The notes beneath the pieces were generated by a model. That model was given only the letters and a program-made list of their open reading frames with translations, searched no databases and had not been told where the DNA came from. From the NCBI GenBank assembly GCA_964604155.1, contig CAZRXY010000101.1, positions 1 to 64,000 on the forward strand: a stretch of DNA of 64,000 nucleotides, in the 5' to 3' direction. This DNA comes from Stygibacter sp964604155. GTDB lineage: Bacteria > Cloacimonadota > Cloacimonadia > Cloacimonadales > TCS61. Shown in pieces: positions 46,649-56,174 of this stretch (position 1 is the first letter of the stretch; each line of letters starts with the position of its first letter). A program made the translations under genes and the position numbers.

Positions 46649-47656
46649 TCAGATTTCAATCAGGGTATGTTTTGTTTTATCGATGATCTCTAATATTTCT
46701 TCTTTGCTCAAGAGCAGTTCACCATTATGTTTTCTTAGTTTCAACCTTCTGATGTTGTCATCAACTTCTTCGCGGCTGATTTTCACAATTTTTTTACAGA
46801 ATTTAAAATCGGAGACGATTCTGATTCTTTTCCAGTCTGCGAGCTGGATATCAATAGAAATCACGTAAGGTACATTGTTTTCCAGCAAGTATATTGCATT
46901 AAGCCTGTATAGTCCGGGATTTAGGAATGATAATTCATAGCTGTGAACTTTATGTACAATTCTGGCAGTTTTTAGACTGTCTAAATGTTTGTCGGAATCC
47001 AAATATTTACCGACTTCCCTGAAATCCTGAGTTTCCAGTGATTGCTTTAGTTTCTCAATTAAGTACATGATATTTCGATTCAATTTTGTGCCTGGTACCT
47101 TACAGATGATCTTAAAATTTCCGGTAAATTTTATATAAAGAATAATTTCCTGCCTGATATTATAGAGCTTTGGGATAATGCTGTCTTCGGACAGATTATA
47201 GATTTCAGCCAGATATCCTGCATCTTTTTCCTGAACATAATAATCTCTTGCCAGCTCACGATCCGATTCACAGAAAATCTCAGGAGGTATCTCACTGATG
47301 ATTTTTTCCAGATTAGGGTGGTCAATCAGGTCAGGATAATTTTCTGCCTCGCTAACTGCACCGATAAGCTGCAAAAACTCGGTATCACTTTTTAACCTAT
47401 CGAGCATCTGTAGCGAAAAGTTCCGTGCTACCTGATAAACCCATTTATCTGGTTTCTCCACCCGCTCTTTCCAGAGAAATAATTTAATAGTGGTTAATTG
47501 AGCTATCTCCTGGGCAATATGAGACTTATGGCAGAAATGCTCACCGATAGTGAGTGCCTTCTGGTAATAATGTGAATAAAAACTATCCTCAGAAAATTTA
47601 TTTTGCCAAGCCTCGCTCAAAATAACTCCTTTTAATATCTCTTTTGGGATGATCAA
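46649..47656 (-). CDS. Sigma-70/ECF-like protein with a long C-terminal extension
   Basis: A 335-residue protein. Residues about 30-90 resemble sigma region 2 (YYQKALTIGEHFCHKSHIAQ, then ARNFSLQMLDRL), and residues about 120-172 resemble sigma region 4 with a helix-turn-helix (YLAEIYNLSEDSIIPKLYNI). Residues about 180-335 form an extra domain with beta-strands (YELSFLNPGLYRLNAIYLLE, VISIDIQLADWKRIRIVSDF), of the general kind seen in ECF factors with a fused C-terminal domain. Similarity is weak and the protein may not be a working sigma factor. No anti-sigma gene adjoins it. Confidence 0.5.
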   Translation of the reverse strand: MIIPKEILKGVILSEAWQNKFSEDSFYSHYYQKALTIGEHFCHKSHIAQEIAQLTTIKLFLWKERVEKPDKWVYQVARNFSLQMLDRLKSDTEFLQLIGAVSEAENYPDLIDHPNLEKIISEIPPEIFCESDRELARDYYVQEKDAGYLAEIYNLSEDSIIPKLYNIRQEIILYIKFTGNFKIICKVPGTKLNRNIMYLIEKLKQSLETQDFREVGKYLDSDKHLDSLKTARIVHKVHSYELSFLNPGLYRLNAIYLLENNVPYVISIDIQLADWKRIRIVSDFKFCKKIVKISREEVDDNIRRLKLRKHNGELLLSKEEILEIIDKTKHTLIEI

Positions 47657-48408
47657 TTAAACCCGGCACCCCTAAGACACCTTGATAGTGAAACCTCTCT
47701 GTAAACGAAGATATTGTCAAGATTAAAGTTATAGCTGCGGTTTCCTATCCAGGGAGTAAAATAAACCAAGATCGCCGATCTATTAATAGATAAAATCTTA
47801 AAGAGCTTATTTTGCCACTATGGTATAATTTTATTTACATAGTGTGCATATTTGATTAGCTCCATTGTTACAAATTCTTAAAAAGAGGTGCATGAGGATT
47901 AGTTATTCATTACGCATCACGAATTTTCTAATTAAGAGTCCTCTAATCAGCACCATTTTGAACAAGCTCCGAACTCAGTAACCACTCCACATTCCCTGTC
48001 CGCTATATTTTCTTCTCTGATTCCATTATTAACTCCTTTCTTTTTTTAAGAATCCACTTTTTCAAGGACGCGGTATACTTATCACTTCTTACTCCCCACA
48101 TAACACGCAGAAATACAACATGTTACACTATACAAACAAAGAGTGGCACTAAAGTGACACCGTATATGATTTATATATATAGTTTTAAACTGTGTCTGCC
48201 ACACTTTTTCCTTTTTTCTGAAATATATTTACACCTTTTTGATTTTTTTGTAACTCATTCATCCAATCCAGGCAAATCAACTTGATTAATTATTCTCATA
48301 AACTGTACCAGTTTAAAATGCAGACTTCACTCCGTATTTCTTACTAGGATAGATGATAGCTCGGTGGTAATAATAGAGTTACACAGGCAGCACCGGGCAA
48401 ATGTATTA
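47657..48408. other. 752-base intergenic region, nothing recognised
   Basis: The longest gap in the window. AT-rich, with stop codons in all frames and no tRNA, repeat array or terminator that I can see. It separates the sigma-like gene from the prepilin peptidase gene and may hold the promoter of the former. Confidence 0.5.
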
Positions 48409-49173
48409 TCAATAGAAGAGATTCAGATACGATCCCAATAACCAATCACCAAACAGTGTGTGAATGAATGCTCCAGTGATGAGAAATGGGCCAAAAGGAA
48501 TTTCTCGGCTTCTATCTTTTCCTGAAATGATCACGATAGAAAGAGCAATGGCTGCGGCGATAAATATGGTGAACAGCACCCCATAAACGCCCAGGAAGGC
48601 ACCAATAGTGGCAATAAACTTGATATCCCCCCCTCCCATAGCTTCTCTGTTTAGCGAGTGGCTCACAGCTAAGGCAAGCAGGTAGAAGAAAAGAAAACCG
48701 GCACCTGCACCGGCAAGTGCTGGGAAAATATTTATATCTGAGGATTTTGCCAGAGCAAAAGCCAGACCGATGATCAATAGCGGGAGCGAGAGTTTATCGG
48801 GGATAATCTGATGATGCAGATCAATAAAGAAAATGATAATAGAGAAACTGAAGAACACGAGATATTTGGCAAATACGATATTGAATTCATTTCCGAATCT
48901 CCAGAAAAGCAGCAGCCAGATAAGAGGTGTGATCAATTCCACCAGAAAGTAATTGAGTTCCATTTTTTCCCCACAATATTTGCATTTACCTTGCAGCAAG
49001 ATATAGCTGATTATAGGAATATTATGGTAAGATTTTATATAGGCATGGCATTGTGGGCATTGCGATCTGGGTGTAATGAGTGAGAGCTTTCTGGGAAGCC
49101 TCCAGATGCAGACATTAAAGAAGCTGCCAAAAGCAGCCCCGGTGATAAAGATAAAGAAATAGATAAGTGCCAT
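48409..49173 (-). CDS. pilD: Prepilin peptidase (type IV leader peptidase)
   Basis: A 254-residue inner-membrane aspartic protease that cuts the leader from type IV prepilins and can methylate the new N-terminus. The N-terminal GSFFNVCIWRLP block lies at 16-27. Cys39, Cys42, Cys64 and Cys67 (CPQC and CKYC) form the zinc site of the long-type enzyme. The two catalytic Asp residues are D118 (FIDLHHQIIPD) and D183 (GGGDIKF). It is last in the pilus locus and would process the pilins encoded upstream. Confidence 0.95.
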   Translation of the reverse strand: MALIYFFIFITGAAFGSFFNVCIWRLPRKLSLITPRSQCPQCHAYIKSYHNIPIISYILLQGKCKYCGEKMELNYFLVELITPLIWLLLFWRFGNEFNIVFAKYLVFFSFSIIIFFIDLHHQIIPDKLSLPLLIIGLAFALAKSSDINIFPALAGAGAGFLFFYLLALAVSHSLNREAMGGGDIKFIATIGAFLGVYGVLFTIFIAAAIALSIVIISGKDRSREIPFGPFLITGAFIHTLFGDWLLGSYLNLFY

Positions 49174-49195
49174 AATAACCTCTTATTTTATAGAT

Positions 49196-49226
49196 AATAA
49201 AAGGCTCGGGTCAAGAAGACCCGAGC
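49196..49226 (-). terminator. Terminator between pilC and pilD
   Basis: GCTCGGGTC (49204-49212) and GACCCGAGC (49218-49226) pair perfectly around a 5-base loop. Read on the minus strand the stem is followed by CTTTTATT, a short T-rich tract. It can end the pilus transcript after pilC, reducing read-through into pilD. Confidence 0.7.
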
Positions 49227-49257
49227 ATTAAAGAGTACTGCCAGAATTTCGCAGGGG

Positions 49258-50511
49258 CTATTTTGCACCAGAAGAGATGGCAAGTCCAAGATTGAAAATT
49301 GGCAGATAAATAATAATAACTATAGTGCCGACTACAGCAGCCATAAGCACAATTAGAAGTGGTTCTATGAGTGATGAAAGTCTATCGATCACAGAATCCA
49401 CGAGTTTTTCATAGAACTCAGCAGCTTTAGCAAGAAGCCTGTCCATGTCACCGGTTTCTTCACCGGTAGCCACGAGCTGCAGGAGCGTAGGAGGAAATAC
49501 ACCGGTTCTTTTGAGTGCTCCAGCTACCGTGTACCCCTCTTTAACAAGGTCACGTGCTTCGGCAACTGCTTTTTCCACAACTGCATTTTGTACTACATCC
49601 TGAGAAAGCTCCAGCGTGTCCATTATAGGCACACCGGCAGTCATCAAGATGCTGAAAGTCCTGGAAAATTTACTGAGAATAGAATTCTTCAGCATACCAC
49701 CGAGTACTGGAATATGCAATATCATTCTATCTATTATATATCTTCCGCGATCGCTAAGATAGATGAGGAAGACCGCCATAACCAGAGTAAGAATTATGAG
49801 GAAGAAATAAAAGAGGTTTGCCCCGATCCAGTCAGCAACGTAAATTGCAATTTGAGTAGGTACAGGCAAATCTGCATTAAAATCTTCATATACTCTGGCA
49901 AACATGGGTATAATGAAATAGAATAGAATAAATGTTACCAGTATGAGGAAGAGAAGTATAAAAATCGGGTAGGTGAGAGCTGAAGTAACTTTTCTTTTGG
50001 TGTCTTCCAGTTTTTCCAGATACACGGCAAGTTCATCGAGCACTGTATGCAGCGTACCAGAGACTTCACCCGCTTTCACGAGAGAAACATACAGAGGATT
50101 AAAAATACCCGGGTGTTCTTCGAGCGCCTCTGAAAGGCTAAAACCCTTTTTGATGTCATTAGCAATTTTAACGAGCACTTTTCGGAATTTGTTATTCTTC
50201 TCGCTCTTTTCCAGATTGCTGATGGATTTTTCTATTGTAAGACCTGCTGAGAACATCGTAGCCATCTGTCTGGTGAAGAAAACAAGGGTCTTTAAGCCTA
50301 CACCGGTACGCCATTTATAAATTTGCAACATCAATTTGTCAAATAGAGACATCTTTCCCCTGAAGGAACCTTCGGCAGCAGACTTCACTGTGATGACAGT
50401 ATTGCCTTCAGCCGTCAATTTATCAACGGCTTCATCCAGTGAATTTGCCTTGATGATACCTTCGGAGCGAGCCCCTTTGACATCCTTAATAATATATTGA
50501 AAAGCAGCCAT
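49258..50511 (-). CDS. pilC: Type IV pilus inner-membrane platform protein
   Basis: A 417-residue GspF/PilC-family protein with three membrane helices and two cytoplasmic helical domains. FFTRQMATMFSAGLTIEKSI and the second-domain FSRTFSILMTAGVPIMDTLE are the paired family motifs. It couples the PilB and PilT ATPases to pilin assembly. Full length and directly downstream of pilB. Confidence 0.95.
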   Translation of the reverse strand: MAAFQYIIKDVKGARSEGIIKANSLDEAVDKLTAEGNTVITVKSAAEGSFRGKMSLFDKLMLQIYKWRTGVGLKTLVFFTRQMATMFSAGLTIEKSISNLEKSEKNNKFRKVLVKIANDIKKGFSLSEALEEHPGIFNPLYVSLVKAGEVSGTLHTVLDELAVYLEKLEDTKRKVTSALTYPIFILLFLILVTFILFYFIIPMFARVYEDFNADLPVPTQIAIYVADWIGANLFYFFLIILTLVMAVFLIYLSDRGRYIIDRMILHIPVLGGMLKNSILSKFSRTFSILMTAGVPIMDTLELSQDVVQNAVVEKAVAEARDLVKEGYTVAGALKRTGVFPPTLLQLVATGEETGDMDRLLAKAAEFYEKLVDSVIDRLSSLIEPLLIVLMAAVVGTIVIIIYLPIFNLGLAISSGAK

Positions 50512-50544
50512 ATATTTTCCTTCTGCCTGATTACAAGCGCTACA

Positions 50545-52251
50545 CTATTCCACGACGGTAAATTTGATCACTTCGTTGATGGAAGTGTGTCCATCTTTCA
50601 TTTTTAGGATGGCACTATCATGCAAAGAAAGCATGCCATTTTCAAGAGCAGCGTCGCGGATAAGGTCTTGATTAGCACCATTAAAAATGAGATGTCTGAT
50701 CTTTGGAGTAACTTCGAGCATCTCAAATATTCCGGTTCTACCTGAATAACCGGTATTATCACAATGGACGCATCCAGTACCTTTCTTGAAATTAATTTTA
50801 TCAGCATCTTCTCTGGTCATCCCGATGTCTGCAATTTCCTGATCTGTGGGCTTATAATCCGCTCCACAATGAGGACAAATCCTTCTCACCAGTCTCTGTG
50901 CCATCACAAGATTGAGAGAACTGGCAACGAGATAGGGCGGGATGCCAATATCGATTAAACGAGTAACGGTAGAGGGAGCATCATTAGCATGCAAAGTGGT
51001 GAATACAAGGTGTCCCGTAAGCGAGAATTTGATGGCAATATCTGCAGTCTCGTGATCACGAATCTCACCTATGAGCACAATATCAGGGTCCTGACGAAGT
51101 ACAGACCGCAGCGCTCTGCCAAAGGTGAGACCAATCTTTTCATTAGCCTCAATCTGACAGATGCCATCAAGCCTGTATTCCACGGGGTCTTCGACGGTTA
51201 CGATATTGTTCTCAATATCCATGATCTCTTTAAGGGCAGCATGTAAAGTAGTAGATTTTCCGCTACCGGTAGGACCTGAAACTATATTAATCCCATAAGG
51301 TCTTCTGATCCATTTTTTAAACATATCCAAGTTATCTGAGGTGAAGCCAAGAGTAGTGAGCGTGAAGCCAAATTCGCCTTTATCCAAAAGACGCATAACT
51401 ACCTTTTCACCAACAACAGTAGGCGTGATAGACACTCGAACATCTACGCTTTTAACTGCAGTTTTAAGAGAAATATGACCATCCTGTGGCAATCTTCTTT
51501 CTGCAATATTCAGTTTCGACATCACCTTAACAATAGATACAAGTCCCGGGTGCATATGAATGGGAGGAGACATTACTTCACGCAGAGCTCCATCTATACG
51601 GAATCTCACGCGAGTATTTTTACTCAGAGGCTCGATATGAATATCGGTGCAACCAGATTTTATGGCTTCGGTGATAATGAGATTGATCAATTTTACAACC
51701 GGTGCATCTTCATCACCTTTTGCATCTATACTGATCTCATTTTCGTCCTCATCTACAGCAACGAATTCAAAATTACCAACGGCATCCTCAACCTGTGAAG
51801 AAGTCCTGATTGATTTATAGTACCTTTCCAGGGTATCAGTAAGCACACTGTCGCCGATTAAAAGTGGAGTGATCGGCAGATCAATGATCTTTTTTAAACT
51901 GTCCAGAATACCAATATTTTCAGGATCGGTCATTGCCACAAGAACACTCGTTTCCGTTTTCTTAATGGCAATACACCTGTTTTCCACAGCAAAGGGTTCC
52001 GGTATAATTTTTACGACAGACACATCGAGGCCGAGGAGGTCATCCTCAGCCACCAATGCGATATCAAGCTGCTGCTGCAAAGCTTTTAGCAGGTTCTTTT
52101 CTGATAAATAACCGAGCTTTACCAAGGTCTCCCCGATCTTTAGTCTGAAATTGTTTTGCTTCACCAGCGCTTCTTTCACCTGATCTTCAGTGACGAAGCC
52201 CAAATGAACCAGGATCTCACCTAAACGGGCAAATTGGGGATTAAATGACAT
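50545..52251 (-). CDS. pilB: Type IV pilus assembly ATPase
   Basis: A 568-residue hexameric ATPase that drives pilus extension. The N-terminal MshEN/GspE-N domain spans about 1-150. Walker A is GPTGSGKST at 326-334, the Asp box VEDPVEYR at 353-360, Walker B lies in DPDIVLIGEIRD at about 388-399, and the His box is HLVFTTLHAN. A C-terminal zinc site uses Cys459, Cys462, Cys494 and Cys497. GAGGAG precedes the ATG. It lies between the Ig-repeat lipoprotein gene and pilC. Confidence 0.95.
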   Translation of the reverse strand: MSFNPQFARLGEILVHLGFVTEDQVKEALVKQNNFRLKIGETLVKLGYLSEKNLLKALQQQLDIALVAEDDLLGLDVSVVKIIPEPFAVENRCIAIKKTETSVLVAMTDPENIGILDSLKKIIDLPITPLLIGDSVLTDTLERYYKSIRTSSQVEDAVGNFEFVAVDEDENEISIDAKGDEDAPVVKLINLIITEAIKSGCTDIHIEPLSKNTRVRFRIDGALREVMSPPIHMHPGLVSIVKVMSKLNIAERRLPQDGHISLKTAVKSVDVRVSITPTVVGEKVVMRLLDKGEFGFTLTTLGFTSDNLDMFKKWIRRPYGINIVSGPTGSGKSTTLHAALKEIMDIENNIVTVEDPVEYRLDGICQIEANEKIGLTFGRALRSVLRQDPDIVLIGEIRDHETADIAIKFSLTGHLVFTTLHANDAPSTVTRLIDIGIPPYLVASSLNLVMAQRLVRRICPHCGADYKPTDQEIADIGMTREDADKINFKKGTGCVHCDNTGYSGRTGIFEMLEVTPKIRHLIFNGANQDLIRDAALENGMLSLHDSAILKMKDGHTSINEVIKFTVVE

Positions 52252-52265
52252 TTATGCAGCTCCTC

Positions 52266-54758
52266 TTAGTCTGTGTATCTAAACAAGGTTATCGTCTGAT
52301 TTACAGATGTATTTGTTCCAAATATATTCGCTGTTATTGCAGCAGAAGTCATTCCCGGAGGTGCCGGAACCGGCGGCAGACATTCATATTTATGGAATAC
52401 TACCCACTTATAAAGCCTGCCAAGATGATTTTCATACCAGCCAGTGTAGCCGTCGTGAGGATCTCCATCAAGATTAAGCCCATCCCAATCGTATGCTTGA
52501 AGCACTACAGGATCGGTTATATCAGATTCCAGAGGATGAATATCTAAATCAGTGGGCTCGCCCAGCGACGATGTAAAGAGTATTCTCTGGTTATTAACAG
52601 GATTTCCCTGACCATCATGGACAGTTACACGACACTGGGTGAGCTTATCTTCCATATCACCTTCGATAATCCAGTCGAGATGGGCAGGTACGCAAACCAT
52701 GGTGAGCTGTCCCATCTGAAGCGGGAGCAGCAGGTCTCCTTCAAAGGTGATTTCAGAACCTACATCTACCTTGACATGGACTTTTTCATTAGTATATGAA
52801 CCATCATAGAGCAGGTATGAATAAGCAGTTCCTTCCAGGGTGTCGCCATTAGCATTCTCATTACCCACAAAGGCATTAGCTGCTACGATAGATGCATATT
52901 GAGGGACTGGATCAAGATAGAAATATGCTGCAGTACCATTGCCAACGGGGTTACCTTGATCATCAGTGATCAGGGCAGCTATCTGCACTCTCCACATACC
53001 ACCACCCATATCGTCTCCACTGTCGTATCCGCCAATAGTAAATTCACAATTGCTGGGAGGTCCGGCTTGAACGATGATATTTGGCTTGGAAGCCGAGATC
53101 ACAGTACCTTGCAGGTTCTTGCACCAGGCTCTAATCTTAATAATCCCCGAATCTGAACCGCTGTTTACTGAAACAACCGCCACTCCATTGGAAGCAACTG
53201 TACTAGTGGAATCTGAGAGATTATAGACAACATTATTTATATTGCTGCCCGTGTTCCAATTTCCTTCAGGTCTCACCTGGAATTTAAACCAGACTTCCAC
53301 CGGTGAATCTATCATGTTCCCATTCATATCAAACAGGTTAACGGCTAATTCTGCCGATTCTATACCACCTGTACCTTGAACGTCTATTGAAATCTGCTGC
53401 TGATTAACAAACTGGATAGAATTGACGTCGTCAGATATTACTGTGATAGCAGTGGTAGCTGCCGCAGAATCCACTACTGCGCTGATCTGAGCAACTCCTG
53501 CCTGTATTCCAGCAGAATAAGTGGCTACCGCTATTCCACCTTCAGCGAGAGGAACAGGGCTCATAATACTGCCAAGATCACTAGTGAAGCTCACCACATA
53601 GTCACTTCTGACGGGATTGCCAAAACTGTCTCGCACGTAAGCCCATACATAAAGGTCTTCCGAACTGTTAACCGGGATGACGCTTTGAGGTTCATTATCC
53701 GCATTTCTGGGGATAAGTGTCATCTGAGTAGGCCTTCCAGCCAGGTAAGTGAGCTCCTGAGAATCAGACATCATGTTTCCATTGCCATCACTATCTATTA
53801 TAGCAGTAACCGTTCCGGTTCCCGCCTGGGTGCCGGCATTGAGAAATGCTCTGGCAGAACCATTAGATGTTGAAGATGTTACGGATTTTCCCAGATATGT
53901 CTGATCAGACTGGCTAACCTGGAAAAAGCCTAATTGAGTCTCAAAAGTTATTTGTGTACCGTTAGGTACAGGACCTGTTACATTTGCTGCGGACGCTTCA
54001 ATTGTCCGCACCTTATTTATTGTGATATCATTGCTCACCACATCCAGTTCGAGACTTGTGACCACTGGCTGCGGAGCGATAACCACAGAGATAGTGGTAT
54101 CTGTAACGCCTACGAAGGCATCTATAGAAGCTGTGCCGATGATACCTGCATCCCAGAATGTGCTTTTGGCAATACCACTGGAATCTGTAGGAACACGCGT
54201 GATAATATTGCCAATATCAGCTCTGAAATATACATCTTCATTAGTAGCTGCAAAGCCATCCTGATCCTTTACTCTCACTTCAATTATACTTGATGTGATT
54301 CCATTATCGAGATATATAAGACCCGGAGAAGCACTAATTCTATCTATTTTTAGATGAGGATTAGATTTTATTTCTACGGAATCTACTAATACCTGGGATG
54401 AACTGCTACCCTCGACAGTTGCAGTGATATGAGCCATACCTACGCGTCCATCATCATTAAAATGGGTGGCAGCTACGCCAGATTCATTCGTGTATACTTT
54501 GCCCTGGATGTATCCCAAATCTGCTTGAAATGATACTGGAATCCCAGTTGCAGGATAACCCTCATTATCTTCAACAGTCACTCGGACTTCTGAATTTGTG
54601 GTTAAATTTTGATCTGCATATAGTGATCTGGGGTTGATGACCATTGAGGTGATCTCATAATTGATGGTATCACCTTTCCTGGTATCACAGCCAGTAAAAA
54701 GCAGAATTGCCGGGATAATTACAGCAAAAAGTATTACCCTTGCTTTCTTGAACTTCAT
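52266..54758 (-). CDS. Ig-repeat (Big_1/invasin-like) lipoprotein within the pilus operon
   Basis: An 830-residue predicted lipoprotein (lipobox LFTGC, Cys24). About seven immunoglobulin-like repeats follow, several with the Big_1 pattern of a VxVxDxxGxPA strand, a GxI turn and a GxAxxTF end: VTVEDNEGYPATGIPVSF, VRVKDQDGFAATNEDVYF, YVRDSFGNPVRSDYVVSF, VTVHDGQGNPVNNQRILF. Such repeats form rigid rods in invasin and intimin. It starts 3 bases after the secretin stop and ends 14 bases before pilB, so it is in the pilus operon. A role as surface adhesin, or as a periplasmic or outer-membrane partner of the secretin, is plausible but unproven. Confidence 0.8.
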   Translation of the reverse strand: MKFKKARVILFAVIIPAILLFTGCDTRKGDTINYEITSMVINPRSLYADQNLTTNSEVRVTVEDNEGYPATGIPVSFQADLGYIQGKVYTNESGVAATHFNDDGRVGMAHITATVEGSSSSQVLVDSVEIKSNPHLKIDRISASPGLIYLDNGITSSIIEVRVKDQDGFAATNEDVYFRADIGNIITRVPTDSSGIAKSTFWDAGIIGTASIDAFVGVTDTTISVVIAPQPVVTSLELDVVSNDITINKVRTIEASAANVTGPVPNGTQITFETQLGFFQVSQSDQTYLGKSVTSSTSNGSARAFLNAGTQAGTGTVTAIIDSDGNGNMMSDSQELTYLAGRPTQMTLIPRNADNEPQSVIPVNSSEDLYVWAYVRDSFGNPVRSDYVVSFTSDLGSIMSPVPLAEGGIAVATYSAGIQAGVAQISAVVDSAAATTAITVISDDVNSIQFVNQQQISIDVQGTGGIESAELAVNLFDMNGNMIDSPVEVWFKFQVRPEGNWNTGSNINNVVYNLSDSTSTVASNGVAVVSVNSGSDSGIIKIRAWCKNLQGTVISASKPNIIVQAGPPSNCEFTIGGYDSGDDMGGGMWRVQIAALITDDQGNPVGNGTAAYFYLDPVPQYASIVAANAFVGNENANGDTLEGTAYSYLLYDGSYTNEKVHVKVDVGSEITFEGDLLLPLQMGQLTMVCVPAHLDWIIEGDMEDKLTQCRVTVHDGQGNPVNNQRILFTSSLGEPTDLDIHPLESDITDPVVLQAYDWDGLNLDGDPHDGYTGWYENHLGRLYKWVVFHKYECLPPVPAPPGMTSAAITANIFGTNTSVNQTITLFRYTD

Positions 54759-54761
54759 TAT

Positions 54762-56153
54762 TTACTCCTCTTCGTTTTCTTCAATCAAAATCCGCTTGTC
54801 GAGTCTCTCATCAGTTATCCTGATTTTGTATTCTTCGTTGATATCAACAATTCTGGGAGTAACTTCTATGATCAAATCTGTTTTTTCCATCGAGATATTC
54901 TTATGCCGGAAAAGTCCTCCGATAAAAGGAATGTCGCTCAGGAAGGGGAGATTGCTGTTTGTTGTGATAATATTTGTGGAAAGCAATCCGCCGACAACTA
55001 TTCTCTGACCATTTGGCACAGTAACTGTAGAAGTAATTTTTCTTACTTTGGTGCGGGGAATTCTGCCCTGCACAAGTTCGGTTACTGAGCTCACTTCCGG
55101 TTCGATGATTGTGGTAATCTGATTATCACGATTCACTGTAGGACGAACTCGTAACATGATTCCCACTTCTTCACGCTCAACCTGAATCTCATCATCCTCA
55201 TCACGGACTACATAAGGCACTATCTCACCTATATGGATATAACCCTCTTCTCCGTTCAATGAAGTGATGTGCGTGTCTGTGAGCAATTCCGCAGCATTAT
55301 TCTCCAATAGAAAATCCAAGGTGATATCAAATGCTGTCAACTGACGCGAGAAATGACCGATGTCATTAAAACCATCAAGTTTCTGGAAATATTGATCATC
55401 AGGAACTACGTTAAGGTCTTGCAGATCACCATGAGGTGACGAACCTGTATCATCCGTATAGCCATAAGGCAGTCCAATTCCCTTGGAATTAGTGGGATCC
55501 TCTGCTATTATCGTTGTGAGACGGTTAAGCCTCTGCCAGTCGATACCATACTTCTCTGCTTCGGTAACATGCACTTCAATCAATCTGGCGCGGATTTCGA
55601 TCTGTTTTTGAGGAACATCTATTTCCTCTATTTTTTTGATAATTTCGGCATAGGTCTCAGGATTTGCCCTAATTACAAGTGCATTCTGACCCTCTATTTC
55701 TGAAAACATTCCAGGCATAGATTTCATTGCGTCAACTATCTTCGTTGCATCTACATAATTGAGGTGAACTACATAAGTGCGTTCCCCTATCTCTTCATCA
55801 ATCTTCTGTTTATCGCCAACGATAAACGTTTTCTCTCCTATCAGTCTGTATGAAAGACCGACAGATTTAACTACCAGGGAAAGTGCCTGCTCAATCGGGA
55901 CATCCTTGAGATGGATAGTGATTTTCTTGTCTGCAGCACTATCACCTTCTTTTTCATCAGTCGCCATGGCGAGAACGATATTGCAATCACTCATCTGTGC
56001 CATGGTCGCAATAATGTTGGAAACCTTTCCATCCGTTGCATCAAGGCTGATTTTGTTATCCAGAAGGTTAGCTGCCATCAGGGAAAAAGACCCCGTAAGC
56101 AATATAACTATTATGCAAAAAGATAACGATGCTTTAATGTTGAACGATTTCAT
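54762..56153 (-). CDS. pilQ: Type IV pilus secretin, short form
   Basis: A 463-residue outer-membrane secretin subunit with a signal peptide. It has an STN/N0 domain (about 30-120; HLKDVPIEQALSLVVKSVGL), one N1 domain (about 130-195; YVVHLNYVDATKIVDAMKSM), and the secretin core with VPNGQRIVVGGLL and LPFLSDIPFIGGLFR near the C-terminus. It lacks the AMIN domains of proteobacterial PilQ, which is usually around 700 residues. AAGGAG precedes the ATG. It forms the channel through which the pilus leaves. Confidence 0.93.
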   Translation of the reverse strand: MKSFNIKASLSFCIIVILLTGSFSLMAANLLDNKISLDATDGKVSNIIATMAQMSDCNIVLAMATDEKEGDSAADKKITIHLKDVPIEQALSLVVKSVGLSYRLIGEKTFIVGDKQKIDEEIGERTYVVHLNYVDATKIVDAMKSMPGMFSEIEGQNALVIRANPETYAEIIKKIEEIDVPQKQIEIRARLIEVHVTEAEKYGIDWQRLNRLTTIIAEDPTNSKGIGLPYGYTDDTGSSPHGDLQDLNVVPDDQYFQKLDGFNDIGHFSRQLTAFDITLDFLLENNAAELLTDTHITSLNGEEGYIHIGEIVPYVVRDEDDEIQVEREEVGIMLRVRPTVNRDNQITTIIEPEVSSVTELVQGRIPRTKVRKITSTVTVPNGQRIVVGGLLSTNIITTNSNLPFLSDIPFIGGLFRHKNISMEKTDLIIEVTPRIVDINEEYKIRITDERLDKRILIEENEEE

Positions 56154-56174
56154 TTATACTCCTTTGATACTTTA

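Noticed and set aside
47657..48408. CRISPR array, tRNA or structured RNA in the longest gap
   Set aside because: No regularly spaced repeat, no tRNA-like arms and no strong hairpin were seen on reading both strands.
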